Positions 31,410-43,941 of a DNA stretch of 64,000 nucleotides are shown here, piece after piece (position 1 is the stretch's first letter; each line of letters begins with the position of its first letter). The stretch is from Blakeslea trispora (lineage: Eukaryota; Mucoromycota; Mucoromycetes; Mucorales; Choanephoraceae): positions 62,001-126,000 of the forward strand of contig JAIWNE010000057.1 in NCBI GenBank assembly GCA_025331445.1, written 5' to 3'. The position numbers were made by a program, and so were the translations under genes. The notes under the pieces are model-generated. The model was not told the origin of the DNA. It did not search any database and worked only from the letters and a program-made list of their open reading frames with translations.

Positions 31410-33168
31410 ACTCTAACAACATAAAACAAGTAAAATCGAATAATTTGCTGGAAACTTGATTTCACCACAACCACCCTCAATACCACTTCTACAGAATATG
31501 ATCATATCTGGTTAGTTTGCTTTGAAGAGATATGGTATATTTTCTTTTGATAAAAAAAAAGAGTATTCGGTCGATGGTTACCTCTTTGCTTGTAGAGAAG
31601 ATATTTTGCAATAAGACCAAAGTAAACTTGATAATGTAGTCGATTTCTGTTCTTATGTGGCTTTACTTGCACTTCTTTCTTGTCGATTCTTTATCATACA
31701 AAAACCTAGACAGGAAAAAAGGTAATAGGCTAATTAAAAGCAAGATCTCTTGAATCTTAAGACATCTTACTAGAGCTGAATAAAATTGCTGATACAGTCT
31801 ACAAGTTGAAACAAGAAAACAGTATGAAGGAAGAGATGGCTTCATTGAAAAATGATATTTTGAATTCTGTAGCAAACGATAGGTCCATAGCTGCTTTGCC
31901 TGCTGAAAACAATGCGGCTCCTCATGTCGCAATCGATGGCCTGTTCTTGGACAACTTGAGTCCTTTGAGAAGCGTGCTCAAAAAAGGTATAGCGGATTTG
32001 AAAAATTTGTTTGAAAGGTATATTGCAAGCTTGCATAGAAGATGCTTGAAAGGCTGCTGCAAGAGAATAAGTCAAAGGCTCACTGCAAGGACAATGCTTA
32101 TGTAGGCTTACTCAACCCTATGATGTATGGCATCAAAAAGAAACATGACCTCATCAAAAGTCAGGTAAGCTATGCAAAGCTTCTAGCCAATATTCGCAAG
32201 AAAGTCAGTTTTGCTTGAGGAGAGAGCAGCACCTTCTTTTTTTGCCATTATGTGAATTTGACAAAGAAGATGAAGAGCATAATGATATGGCTTGTTATGG
32301 AATGTAAGATACAGGTGTTTTACTTCTGCTTTTTCATATTACTAATGCTTTACTAATAGGGATGTGTCTTTAGTTTTGTCACATCTCGCAATATATCCAA
32401 GCATAGATTGCCCTTTTGTTGAGAGCCATATGCAAGGTCATGCTGAAGGTATATCTTGTTGTTTGTTATTCTCTAAAACAATCACTGTACTAACTCGACT
32501 TCTTCTATATGTAGTAAATAAAACTGTTGATAGTCATGTTTAAAGAAAAAGAGGATGCTCTTCAACAAGAGGTAGGAAATTCTTTATGCAACAATAACAT
32601 ACACACACATAGTACATTGATAATTAATGTACAATTACTAGAAGCCTAGTGCAAGCAAAAGAATACTTAGAAGATAAGGTACGGTAAGTGTATTGTCAAG
32701 AGGTGAGCTTCTATTTTCCAAACTTTAATATTGCACGATAAAACTATTATGGATTATTACTAGACAAGATGATAACAAAATCAAGTACTGCCTATTGTAG
32801 TCTTTTGCTTTAAGCTTGATTATGTATTCTATCTAAATAAACGATGCTGTCTATTCTATGACGTATTGCAATGCAATAATCAATCCTAAACGAATGTAAT
32901 CAAATAAATAAAATACAATTTTATTGATTCTAAAGAAAAGTGAAGAAAAAAGGCTTCAGTTTGACCTATGTTATGTTCTGATGGAAAGTAAAGACGAAGA
33001 AGGATTTCTACATGAAAAGATAAAGCAGCAACATAAAAATCCTGCTCTTTTTGGCCATATATGATCTTACTTGTTGTAGCCATGTAATTTATAGCTTATT
33101 TGAAATGTGTGCTTAAAAAACAAATTACTCTATACTACAATGATTTATTCAGGAAAAAAAACAAAATT
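31410..33168. other. Gene-poor stretch with fragmentary frames
   Basis: A minus-strand exon-like piece at about 31510-31440 reads SGIEGGCGEIKFPANYS. Its GEIK resembles the (D/E)-x-K of nuclease-like Mucoralean families (speculative). Plus-strand pieces at 31806-32190 (MKQENSMKEEMASLKNDIL..., ending MMYGIKKKHDLIKSQ before a GTAAGC donor) look like an eroded coiled-coil gene. Neither is complete. Confidence 0.4.
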
Positions 33169-36056
33169 TTAAAACAGTATTTCAACCTGGGCAGGTCTTA
33201 CTTCCAAAGAAGAAGGATTTCTAATCAAAACGGTTTTCTTAGCTGATCTTCTGTTTCTAAAACTCACGTTAGTAGTTGATACAGATAGGTTATGAATTAA
33301 AAGAAACATACAAACTGTCCAAAGCATCCATTTCTCTTAAGCCAGCTATCGAGCATGCGCCAATACCAAATCCATGACCCAAAGTCAATGAGAAATCGCC
33401 GTTTGTAACATAACCTATGTGATCTGTTTTAGCAGGTATAGGGATTGGCTCCTATTATTCAGGCAAATAACATAAAAAAAAACCATATTAGTTGACAACA
33501 CAATATCTAGTTCATCGCTTCCACTTACATTGTTAGTAGCAGCTTTTAACATATCTTTAGCTTTTCTCTTGACTGCCCTTAAGGATGCTTGACAACGAAT
33601 AAGAGATGTACATTGCTTGTAGGTTTCTTCGTCTTTAATCAAATATATCATTGCGTTCATCATTGGTTTGCCACGATCAATATATTTCAAGCGAATCTGC
33701 ACAAGTGCCTCATTTAAATCAGGAAGAGACAGTTCCATAGCCAATCCTCGTTTGGTTCTCAAGGCGTTCATTTCTTCGCTTAATCCTTCTAAGCCAGACA
33801 TGAGTGAGGATGCTAATTGTGTTCCACGAATAAGTGCATAGGACGGACGAGCACTTAAATTGAGCTCTGGTTCCACTTCCATATGCTCAGCCTGAGATAA
33901 TGACTCAAAGGCACACTCAAAAGGGTGCTCAATACCTCTCTTGACATAATTGACGCGCTTAGAGGAAGGACGTTTTTGCCACACAGCCTCAAGCGCATTC
34001 TTTACTTGAGCTCTATGTACTTCAAATGATCTTGTTCCAGGATAATCTTGAGGAAAAGATGGGAATCCACTTTCAAACTGAATAGCACGCATATCCTCAT
34101 AGCCTGCTACACGACCACCAGCAAAGACCAATGATTTCCAAATGGCCATACCGAATCCTCGAGGTATAATCAATGACCATCCTTGAGCCCATTCGTGTGA
34201 TTGTAAAGCGCGCTTTGTTGCATTTTGGGTATCAAATGCAGGTCCTCCACGTTGAATCAGCAAAAGAGGTATTTCGCTGTCTTCAGATGTTGGTTCTAGT
34301 TTTGTACCTGGGATTATATTGTTTTCTCGACGCAAGTTGAGACCATATTCTGCAATTTTTGTGTCAAAAAGCTTTTTACGGCTATCCTCTTCCCAAATGG
34401 ATGAGTTGGGAGCATCCTCTGGCCAGTTTTCTAGAATCCGTTGAATCTTTTGCTGATCTTCTAATGAAATATCATTTGTTCTAGGTGGTACTTTCTGAGG
34501 AAATCTGTAAACAAAAGCGCATTTCGCACAAAGTGAGTTATGGCATGCAACAGCAAAAAGAAATAAAGAGAGAGAGGAAATACCTTAATCTAGGATCATT
34601 CACAACAAGACCAATCACTGAACCGGGGGACAATGAGGCTGATGTACGAAGATGCTCAAGATCTCTCCAAAGTTGATTTCCAGCAAGTGATTTAGCTCCT
34701 GTGGGATCAAGAATAGCTTGCAACAATGCAGTCGACCGAGGACCAGTCAATTCAAATCGCAATATTTCATTTCTCAAATCGTTTATAGCCACCTCGTTAG
34801 CATTTGTCTTGTTCAAAGCAAGCTTAATAAAAGTCATAGCTTCGTTAAAAGCTGATGGATGAACCCATAGCCATAGTGTATCCCTAGTAACTGGTTTCCA
34901 TAGGAACGAAATAGGACAAACAAGTTTTGTCGGAAATCCTAGATATTCGTACAAATGTGTTGATCCGTAACGATTACCCTTGATATATCTACAGCAGACA
35001 GAAAGTTAGTTATTTTGCAATACATCTGTCAAAAATAGTCAAAAGAAACCTTTCACTACCAACAGAAGGTGATGTGATGTCAGTGATAGTGTTGATAGCT
35101 GTTATAATCTGTTGACTGTTTCCTTTTAGCTCGATGCAACCCATATAAGAGGCATCATGAACAACAGAGAGACGAGTGAATGATCGGTAAATAACACGCA
35201 CTGACTTGGTATTTGGACGAGAGGCAATTCGATAACCCCAGATGTCGTTCATTTTCATTCTTTTTGTATGCCACATGTGTGTCTCTAACCACTTTTTTGA
35301 TTCTTCGAAGCACGTATGAGTTTTGTCTTTCTCGGCAATAGAATTATGTGATTTGGTACTTACTTTGGCGTCTTAAAAACTCTAATACTGTGTTCTTTGG
35401 TGTCTTGATCTTTCTGACTCTCTTGCGGATCAACTTACTTCCTGGTGCTGATTTGAAGGCCTAAATGATTTGCTCTGTTAGATAGACTTTTTAATGAAAG
35501 CTGCTCGGTTACCTCTCGAGCTGCTTTCTCTCTAAGTCGAGCTGGTAATCGGTTGATATTATGGCTGGCTGCACGTCGACGAAGACCTCGAGGCAGTGAT
35601 TGAAAGGCAAGTTCAGTCATTGCATAGCTAGGGTGATATAGATAAGCTTAATGGAGCAATAAAGTGGCAGCACAAACACATATCTTACCTTGACTTTTTA
35701 ATGGCAGACTGCATGTCGTTGATTTCCTTTATGCGTGCAAGTGCAAATCGATCGGCGTCAATAGGTCCTGTCACTCTAGGCATGTCCTGAGCTTTCAGTT
35801 CAAGGTGAAAAACCAAAACATCAGTAACGTTGATACAGTCAGCCTAAAACAAGACTTACTCAAGCTATTGCTGATCTTGTTGTGTGTGCCTATTTCTCGC
35901 ATAGACTTGTATCTATCTGATCAATTTTATACATCATGAGTGGTCGATTTTAACAAATCAGTAGCTCGTACCCCTTCTTTTCTGTTTTCCTGACTTATTC
36001 TCGCCTGCGACAGTTGTCGCTGACTTATCAGCTTGTTTGCTCGTGCTGCTTGACAT
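33169..36056 (-). CDS. POP1: Ribonuclease P/MRP protein subunit POP1
   Basis: Largest common protein of RNase P (tRNA 5' maturation) and RNase MRP (rRNA processing), nucleolar. At least nine exons on the minus strand. The first three encode a polar N-terminus starting MSSSTSKQADKSATT, then MPRVTGPIDADRFALARI. The next carries the POP1 signature AFQSLPRGLRRRAASHNINR and LPARLREKA, then a basic segment. The middle has KMNDIWGYRIA, SVVHDASYMGCIELKG, TLWLWVHPSAFNEA and LVVNDPRL. The POPLD region has SLIIPRGFGMAIWKSLVFAG. The last exons give HIGYVTNGDFSLTLGHGFGI and VLIRNPSSLEVRPAQV. All junctions checked keep phase; the last intron has an ACTAAC branch site. The start at 36056 is preferred over 35783 because the upstream exons splice in phase. 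Confidence 0.95.
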
Positions 36057-38040
36057 GGCTGATCTTTATAAGATCTAAAGAAAAAAAAAGTTTATATCAC
36101 AAAGTCAAATCAAACATTGGCATAAAATCAGAAAATCTCTTGTGACTTTCAACTTCCATATCCTTTTATCGAATAGCACTTTCCATAGGTATAAATTGAA
36201 TTCAGATGTTGCTAGGCGCTTGTCTGCCTTGAACAGTAGAATCTCTCTTGCTACTTAGGTATTCGAATCAATTTGTTATCTATGTGTAATTATCAATAGG
36301 GATTATGAAGCAATGACATCTGTCTGGCATACAGAAGGTTAAGATAAAGTCAGCATTGATTTGAATGACAATTCATGCCTACATGAGCCTGAAGATAGTA
36401 CGAAGCAACAGTTTTTCTGGTTTTGCGATAGATGCGACTCACATACTTTAGTTTGAGTAAATATCAAAAGGTTTCCTTAGTTATTCAGTTTTTTAAAAAA
36501 AAGTGATAAAAAGTATCATGCATTTTTACCTGGTTCATATCTAGTGAGTACCGGCGTCTTTGTGTTCATTTGTATCGATAAAAAAAATGTGAGATTTATT
36601 TTATGGATTACAAGAAGGTAAAAAGCAAAACCGAGAATACAGAACGAAGAAGAGAGGAAAAGTTAATTACTTTCTATTATGACAGTGTTGTTAATGAGGC
36701 AAGAAATGGAGAAAAAATTTAAATAGAATACTCTAGGACTATTGGGCTTCAGATGAATTAATAGTCATTAGTGCATATTTACAGTTGTTCAATCCTAGAA
36801 AGTCTGATGGGCTTAAGCTGGATTAATTGTCTACAATATTATAAGATCGAGGGACTGATTTTCAAGGCTGTGTAAAGCGAACAAGAGGTTTTGTTTGTCT
36901 TTTCTTTTGCGTCTGCCATAAAATTTAAGTATCAGCGCATAGATCTTTTGCATGTTGAGATCTCTGTCTTTGTTCAACTTACAAGCTAATAATAATCTAT
37001 GAATCCTCTATTTTATGCCATCATCCTCAGAAATTTTTACATAACACTTAAAAAGAAATTGTACTAAGTTATTCGTTCATTCGCTAAATAGCTTACCCTC
37101 CAGACTATTGGAAGTTATCTTGAAGGACAAGAGCCTGCTTTTTTTTTCTTTTTCTGCTCTTCCCTTGATTGTCAGCATCAACAACTGACGCGACTGAGAT
37201 TGCTCAATTATTTAGTTACTTTTGGGCTTAAGTTTCAGTAGGTGGTTTTTTCTTGACAGAAAAACCTATCAACTCTGCCTTACCCGTTAGCCTGCTCAAA
37301 CTTAGAGCTGCTTGTTAGGTATTGTAACAATGCAATTAAATTATCCTGGAAAAGCTGTGTGGAAAACGAAATACATTCATTTGGCAAACTCTTCTCTACG
37401 ACTTCCTTAGTCTAAGAGTGTTTGCCATTCCCTTGTAGTGGCATCTTACATAAAGACATCACTGAATTATGGTAGATGGATAGGATTATCAAGACCAAGA
37501 TTATCACGATAATATTGAATACTACGAGATATGATCTGCATCTGATTAGAATATTTCCGAACATAAAATACTTTGTTTTCGACAACATGTTGCCTTGAAC
37601 AACAATATGATAGATAGATTCCTTTTGGTAATGGATACATTGGACAAACTATGAACCCAGTTTAGGCGGAGAGTGAACCGGAAGCGCTAGATAAAGTCGA
37701 GTATCATGCAGATTTGATGGTAGATTTGATGTCAAACTTTTTCTTTTATTTTGCTTAGTAAAAAGACCTATCGAACTTACAGCAAAAACAATAATGTACT
37801 GTTGGAGATAAAATGCTACTTTTGAGCAAGTAGATGATTTAATGAATACAGTCACTGGAAACAGAAATTCGATCGGGCCTTAAATAAAGCATATCTGGCA
37901 TGATGATGACCACAATCAATATTTCATTCTTTTACAATTCAATTCAATTCAAATATATCTACTATTGAAAACAAAAGCAGCCGTGAAAAACACAACACGA
38001 ATGAAGAGAAAGCTTACTGAGGAGTTTATTGGTTGAATCG
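36057..38040. other. Long AT-rich intergenic region
   Basis: Upstream region of POP1 and flank of the Tc1 relic. No supported gene; open frames (for example 37649-37855) are short, compositionally random and domain-free. Confidence 0.5.
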
Positions 38041-38770
38041 CGCTAGCATTCCTTGAGAGAGATTTCACGCATAATGGTGATCTCTTACGCGACTGTAAAC
38101 AACATCATGAAACGTATCCAGGAAAAAGGCACACTTCTGTCCAGCGTTTCATCCTGGCTCAACCCCAAAAGTTAATGAAAGAACAATGAGACACGCTCGA
38201 TCGAATTGCAACAAACAACCCTTTCTTTAGCATTGACGGCATCAAACACGAGCTGGAGAAATTAAAAGTTACAGTCTGTAGAAAGACTGTCGTCAGCTAT
38301 TTTCGTCAGCTAGGCTTCAAATCTTACTGCGCATCTCACAAACCTGCCTCGAAAAAGAAGCACAAGGAGTTTAGACTCGAATGGGCCAAGGAACATGTCG
38401 ATTGGACAACAGAGCTTCAACACTGGTACTTGAAAACCCAAGCACAGGAGGACAGACGCTTCTGGCTTCAAGAAGATGGGGCTACGTGTCATACAGGAGC
38501 TTCTGCGTGTCTTTGGAAGAGCCGTCATTTGATGAAGAGGCTTGAGTACTGGCCTGCCAAGTTCAGATTTGAACCCCATTGAGGATCTGGGGTGGGCTCT
38601 TGAGCAGCGCATAGCAAGCAGGCGCCATACTGTTCATAACACTACAGAATCGAAGGAATTGCTGCTGGAATAGTGGAGTAAGATCAGCAGTGACTTACTT
38701 GTTCGCTTGGTGAACGACATGAAGGAACTCTGTCTAGTCGTCATAGATGCTAAAGGTAGCATGACAATAA
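38041..38770 (+). pseudogene. Tc1/mariner transposase relic with internal deletion
   Basis: Readable in pieces on the plus strand. The N-terminal HTH part is TVNNIMKRIQEKGTLLSS, followed by IATNNPFFSIDGIKHELEKL and TVVSYFRQLGFKSYCASHKP. KEFRLEWAKEHVDWT leads to the point where the first catalytic Asp should follow, but about 30-40 residues are missing. The text then jumps to FWLQEDGATCHTG (the second-Asp region, QEDGA) and DLNPIEDLGWALEQRI (the catalytic Glu). Several frameshifts and stops are present. It is a different subfamily from the relic at 31 kb. No terminal repeats were identified. Confidence 0.75.
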
Positions 38771-38976
38771 ACAGAGCTTAATTGAACATCGTCTTGAATC
38801 ACTAACGTGTCTTTTAGTTTATGCATCTTTAACGCTGAGTTTCGATTTTAAAAAGTGATCGAATTTCAGGTTCCAGCGAAAGTATAAACTAGCTCCACAT
38901 ATATCAGAAACTACAGTACTTTCAGCGTCAATTGGTCACTTTTTTGAACTCCAATTGGTCGCTTGGCTTTTTTTTT

Positions 38977-39243
38977 ATGGAAGTTGTCAAGAATAATATT
39001 TCTCGCGAAGAAGCAGTGTGTTTGTTTTATGCCGTTCCGTTCAATCAAGAGAACGTGAATAAATACATTTCAATAATCAATCAGATCGAGGACGTAGATA
39101 TATGTTTTACTCGAAACCCTTATAAACCGAGACTGCTATGCAACAGAGTTATTTACGCTAATGCATTCGATATAAATTTGTATAAATCCCAAACAGATCA
39201 AGAAACGAATAATGTCAAGAAAATTCAGTCGAAAATGAGCTAA
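38977..39243 (+). CDS. Small hypothetical protein, mosaic gene copy A
   Basis: An 88-codon frame from the ATG at 38977, starting MEVVKNNISREEAVCLFYAV. The first 89 nucleotides are identical to the minus-strand copy ending at 40108. The remaining 58 residues (KYISIINQIEDVDICF...) are alignable but strongly diverged. No domain is recognised. Upstream sequence in both copies shares CTTGGCTT and a T-run just before the ATG. Transcription is unproven. The change from identity to divergence suggests gene conversion or a swapped first segment. Confidence 0.45.
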   Translation: MEVVKNNISREEAVCLFYAVPFNQENVNKYISIINQIEDVDICFTRNPYKPRLLCNRVIYANAFDINLYKSQTDQETNNVKKIQSKMS

Positions 39244-39277
39244 TAGCTGTAGCTGATAGTAGATTAGAACTTGGTAT

Positions 39278-39713
39278 TTGCTTGCAGTAGAAAAAAAAAA
39301 ACTTGTTCCTCCCAAGACCAACTCTATTGTTATTATAGAATCAAAGATGCAACTAAAGCAGTTTATACAAATTGTATATCGATCCACGGATCCTAATTCA
39401 ACAACATATGAGCAGAGATATATGTCATTTTGTGATATTATATCAGATTTGCGGAAGTATACTTTAGTTTTTCGAGAAGAGAGTAATAGCAACTTCGTTA
39501 ACTGGTGTACGGCACAGAAGTTTGAATTCCTGAACACAGGAGTTAAAAGGAAACACGAAGGCTCTGAGTTAAGAACATCACGAAGAGAATTATGCGTATT
39601 AAAGAGTGGTTATAGAGGTAAGTAATGTTTAGCATTATATGTTTATTATTATTAATTATCGTATTGTAGATAGATATGTATTCAAAAAGTTTCACCCTGA
39701 AATTTATCTGTGA
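39278..39713 (+). CDS. Hypothetical protein fragment with one intron
   Basis: An open frame (LVPPKTNSIVIIESKMQLKQ, DPNSTTYEQRYMSFCDIISD) ends at a good junction: GGTTATAGAG then gtaagt, acceptor gtattgtag at about 39660-39669, continuing DRYVFKKFHPEIYL and TGA. No family is known to me. It may be the second half of the gene starting at 38977, but no in-phase connection across 39240-39290 was found. Bounds at the 5' end are uncertain. Confidence 0.4.
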
Positions 39714-39853
39714 TTGACAACTATTCTGCAAGAAATAGACTTGAATGAACCAGGACCTCATGGTTAGAAAGCCCTTTTTCTTCCCAAGATGTAGTTCTTA
39801 AATGAGTGAATTAATTTCTAAATTTAACAGGTTTTTATTGAATAAAACTAGTA

Positions 39854-40108
39854 TTATTCTATCGTTCTAGAAGTTTGTTTCGCTGCTTGCAAGATTGCAA
39901 GATATTGTTTATATTCTAATGGATTAATCTCCATTAATTTTAGAGAGCAAAGTAATGGACGCTTCGGATTTTCAGAGTAGCAAATGGTTGCACCTTCTAT
40001 TTCATCGGTGATTTTGACATATTTATTCACGTTCTCTTGATTGAACGGAACGGCATAAAACAAACACACTGCTTCTTCGCGAGAAATATTATTCTTGACA
40101 ACTTCCAT
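39854..40108 (-). CDS. Small hypothetical protein, mosaic gene copy B
   Basis: An 84-residue frame starting MEVVKNNISREEAVCLFYAV. After the shared 30 residues it reads VKITDEIEGATICYSENPKR and ends LQAAKQTSRTIE. Exact nucleotide identity with copy A runs from the ATG for 89 bases, then stops. Oriented opposite to copy A, 1.1 kb away, so the two form a short inverted repeat. Function unknown. Confidence 0.45.
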   Translation of the reverse strand: MEVVKNNISREEAVCLFYAVPFNQENVNKYVKITDEIEGATICYSENPKRPLLCSLKLMEINPLEYKQYLAILQAAKQTSRTIE

Positions 40109-41063
40109 AAAAAGAAGCCAAGTGACGAGCTGAAATGAGATTATAGTTAACCATCCTTACATTTACAATAGTCACTCGATTTAGGGTAGTAGAGACCCCT
40201 AAAAATCTTACACTTAAACATAGAGTAAGATTGGCTTTTAGATGAACAAAGTATCTGCTTTGGATCATTTCATTTTATTAGCATTTATTAACCAATTGAA
40301 ACATTACATAATTGAACTGCTGTTTTGATTGTATGTCTCTGTGTGTTGATTCATAGCAAAGCCTTGTTTGATTCACATCAAGCCAAGTTATGCTTGTTGC
40401 AAGGGAAAGAAAAGCTCATTGAGGTCAATAAATATATAAAAGAAGGCAGTAGTGTCTCCCTTTTTGCTTGCTGCTTATTTCTCTTTTGTTGTGGTGACAG
40501 TGTTTCTAACCTCAATGTGATACCTCAAAAGGTAGTTTGAAGATTTCACAATAAATAGCTTTATCCTTCATTGCGACTAAACTGTTTCTTTTGATCATCT
40601 ATCTTCTTAGTACTAATCTGATCTACTTTGCTATTAACAACATCCATTATTTCATCTCTTCATTTTCTAATTTTAATCTTTTAAATATCCAATGCTATTT
40701 ATTGAGTCATCTGAAGTTGATAAATAGTAAATCAGCTCCTTCTCTTCGTCGCTATGCCTATCGTGCTTATGTTGACTAACCACAACTTTGGCTTTTTCTG
40801 ATTCTTTAGGTGGGTTCAAGTCTATAAACAATGCCATCAATAAGAAACTGTTCGCTGTCGACATTCGTCTCAATCGGTTTGTTTCCATACTCACAGAAAA
40901 AAATCATTTTTTTTTTTGATAATTCAGAAGCTTAAATTCTGGTTGAGTGTATTTTTTTTTCAAGTGTATATTTTTTTTTTATTTTTTCATTTCCTTGTAA
41001 CACAACAAAAGTTAATTGTTCGCTTACTAATAAATAAACAGAAAATACAATTAATTACAACAA
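40109..41063. other. Intergenic region before QRI7
   Basis: AT-rich with long T runs near 40905-40985. Short frames (for example 40325-40540) lack domains. No gene called. Confidence 0.45.
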
Positions 41064-42399
41064 TCATTCTCTTTGCTTTAGAGACTCTAATGGCCATTTA
41101 GGTAAGGTAGTAATGGTATAATCGTCAACAAGTCCAGCCTGAAAACGCTCTAGCCCAGCCCATGCAATCATAACGCCATTATCAGTGCAAAGTTGCGGAG
41201 GTGGGCATATTAATGGTAGATTGTATGACATTGCCAATGCTTCTAATCTATAGTATAAAAAAGTTTTTTTTTGTTAATTTACTTCAAACTCATGTCCTAC
41301 CTCAATTCCCCCCTCTTTGTTTTTTAATTAATATATTACCTGCTTCTAAATAATGTATTACTAGCCACTCCACCACTCACAACGAGAGCTGTTAATGGCT
41401 TCCCAAACTGTATAAGCTCTTGATCTAGAGCCAATGTAAGCTTCTGTTCTAGGTGACGAATACATGCAAGTTGAAAAGCAGCAGCCATATCATTGACATC
41501 TTGTACCTTGGACAAATCCACTACCTTCTCTACTTCGATCAGTCTAGCAACAGCTGTCTTTAGTCCTGAAAAACTAAATGCAATCACCGACTTATTGCGT
41601 TCCAACATAGGCTTGGGTAAGCGAGATAAAAAGCGATCAGGGTCGCCTAGTAAAGCAGCTTTTTCAAGAGCAGCACCTGGACCACCTCGCCTTCCCTTGA
41701 CCCATTCCAAATTAAGTAAGCGTGCTGTCTTGTCGATCGCTTCGCCCACAGCATTATCTAATGTGGTTCCCAATTGGTTATAATCGCCTATATTGTTGGC
41801 AGTTAACAAGAGTGTATGTCCGCCCGATATTAATAATGTCATGAATGGGAAGGCTGGAAAGGGGGCGTTCAAAGGATTTTCAGTGGTTAATCGAGCTGTC
41901 AAAGCATGTGCTTCCTAATTTGTATTTTTTTTTAAATAGGTTCAGCTGTCAGATAAAATCATCATGGCTTTTTTTTTGTTACCATGTGGTGTACACCAAT
42001 CAATGGTTTTTTTGAAACAGCAGCCAATGTCTTTGCAGCATTTAGGCCTACAGGTAAACAAGGAGGTAAACCTGGTCCTCTTGTGACAGCGATGGCGTCT
42101 AAATCTTGAATTGTTAGCTTTGCAGATTCCAAAGCCTCACAAATGACACTAGGCAAGTTGCGAGAATGGCCTTTACTTGCTAATGTCGGTACAATTCCAC
42201 CCATAGGCTCGTGAAGTTCTTGTTGGCCTTTAACTACTTCTGAAAGGATCTCTCGGTCGGAGGTGACAATGGCTGCAGAAGTGTCATCACAAGAAGTTTC
42301 TATTCCGAGTACTCTTAAGGGTCGAGTATGAGTTGAGAACAATCTCTTAGCTGAACAAGCAGCAAGGCGCGACAAGTTCATATAACGCAGCATATACAA
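41064..42399 (-). CDS. QRI7: Mitochondrial tRNA N6-threonylcarbamoyladenosine transferase
   Basis: Kae1/TsaD-family enzyme that transfers the threonylcarbamoyl group to A37 of ANN-decoding tRNAs in mitochondria. Exons 42399-41983, 41914-41340 and 41247-41064 give 391 residues. The N-terminus ([20 protein letters not shown]) is basic and Ser/Arg-rich, a probable mitochondrial presequence, which separates it from cytosolic Kae1. ASKHA motifs are [18 protein letters not shown] and [10 protein letters not shown]. The metal-binding HxxxH is built across intron 1 (GVHHM then EAHAL). Later motifs are [29 protein letters not shown] and [11 protein letters not shown], ending [12 protein letters not shown]. 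The GPG loop ([20 protein letters not shown]) is normal except LPPCLPVG where SGM/GSL-type text is usual. Confidence 0.95.
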
Positions 42400-42558
42400 A
42401 TATATAAAGAAGGAAGCTGTAAGAAATTCATGATATAAGGCAACCCTTGTTGTAAAGCTTGTACGGAGATTTAATTGTGTATTTTTTGTATGCGAATGAA
42501 AGAGAAAGAAAGGGTATTTTTTTGAGGGTTGTTTACAGATGGCAAAATGCAGGATAAA

Positions 42559-43941
42559 TTATGATGAGTTCTGAACAGCGTTCATGGCATGAGCTAGGGC
42601 GAGTTGGCACTTGAGCGAGCGCGTTATATAATCGAAATCAAGGCTTGAAGGATCAGAACACTTGACAAGATCTAAAATTTGACATGAGTTGGTAAATCAT
42701 TCGAAGCAGCAAAATACATATTGTTTACCTTTTAATAAAAGACCATAGCGAGTGATTCTTTGAATAGGAGCAATTGTATAATCTGACAGTCCCATTCTGT
42801 TTGTTTCCTTTTTGCGCAACGAGTCCTTTTCGAGTAAGTTAGACAAAGAATATGTATATTTAAAAAAAAATAAGATGAAATCTTACTTGAACAAGTTGTC
42901 TATATACAATGCTTCGATCTGCCCTCTGGATGCATTTGTTTTGTTTCGAAACATTAGCAGCATAACGAATATAAACAGTGAATTCTTCTTCTAAATCATA
43001 AAACACTTGGCCTATTGAGTCATAGTATACTTCTCCATGTTCGGTGGTACAAGTAGCTTCTTTCAATCGACTGACCAAAACAGAAGAGAGTGCAATCAGA
43101 TCGGGTATAAATGCAAATATGGTTTGAACATCTTTCAAGTTTACTAATGGACGAGGATAAGCTGTGGCAGCTTCCATCAAAGGATCCATAAACATCTATA
43201 TAAGCCACTTAGTATTGGTATCTTGTAGGTTTCAATTAAAAAGTTAAGGTACATGTTTCATAATCAATAGATGCTCCAGATAAGTCGTTTCAGTGGTGAT
43301 CAATTCATTTAATACAAAATTCAATAAATGAGGTGATTGGCCATGAGGTGACTTATAAAAAAATTATATACCCGTTATTTTTTTTTTTTTTCAATATGAT
43401 ATAATTACAATTTACTAACCATTTTAGCATTTTGAAGGTATTCTCTAAATGTACTTTTCCATACGTCCACTCCTTCCTTTTCCTTATTACTAAGTGGCTT
43501 TTGGCTCATATGAGGCTTCTCTATGGTCAATGTGCGTTTTAGCCGAGAAGCGAATGACTTTTGTTGAGGTTGCTGTTGAGTCTGCATCAATAAAAGGGAC
43601 GGCGCGGAGTCCGAATGAGAAAGAGAGCAACCAGTGTGAGATCGAACTGATCTAGCTATTGGGCGAGAAATGATGGTGCCATCGTCGTTGTTGTTATTGT
43701 TATTATTCTTATTTCGGTTGAATAGCCCTACTTCGAGCATTGATAATGAACGACGTGCAGGATTTACATGCGAGGACTTCAAGGCTTCAACTCTCTGAAC
43801 TACTTTCAGCTCTTGAATGGTCGTTCGTACTGGCTCAAAAGTAACAGGCTGATTGTCAGAAAACAAGCTATCAATTGTATTTGAAGCCCATTGCTTTGTT
43901 TCAAACACTGTATCTTCGTTCACTAGAATATGAGGTGGCAT
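42559..43941 (-). CDS. RhoGEF (DH domain only)
   Basis: Guanine-nucleotide exchange factor for a Rho/Cdc42-type GTPase. Exons 43941-43420, 43351-43253, 43195-42887, 42825-42729 and 42671-42559 give 379 residues. The first 180 residues are disordered, with a poly-Asn run and a Gln-rich run. The DH domain covers about residues 185-379: LLNFVLNELITTETTYLEHL (CR1), FIPDLIALSSVLVSRL, then DYTIAPIQRITRYGLLLKDL (CR3, the most conserved Dbl helix), ending in an alpha-helix and stop. No PH domain follows; the stop comes about 35 residues after CR3, shorter than most Dbl proteins. Five in-phase junctions support the model. Its closeness to QRI7 (starts 42399) puts the two co-oriented genes 160 bp apart. 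Confidence 0.85.

Noticed and set aside
35435..35783. Alternative POP1 start at MPRVTG (35783)
   Set aside because: Two upstream exons splice in phase to the first methionine at 36056 with good signals, so the longer form is preferred.
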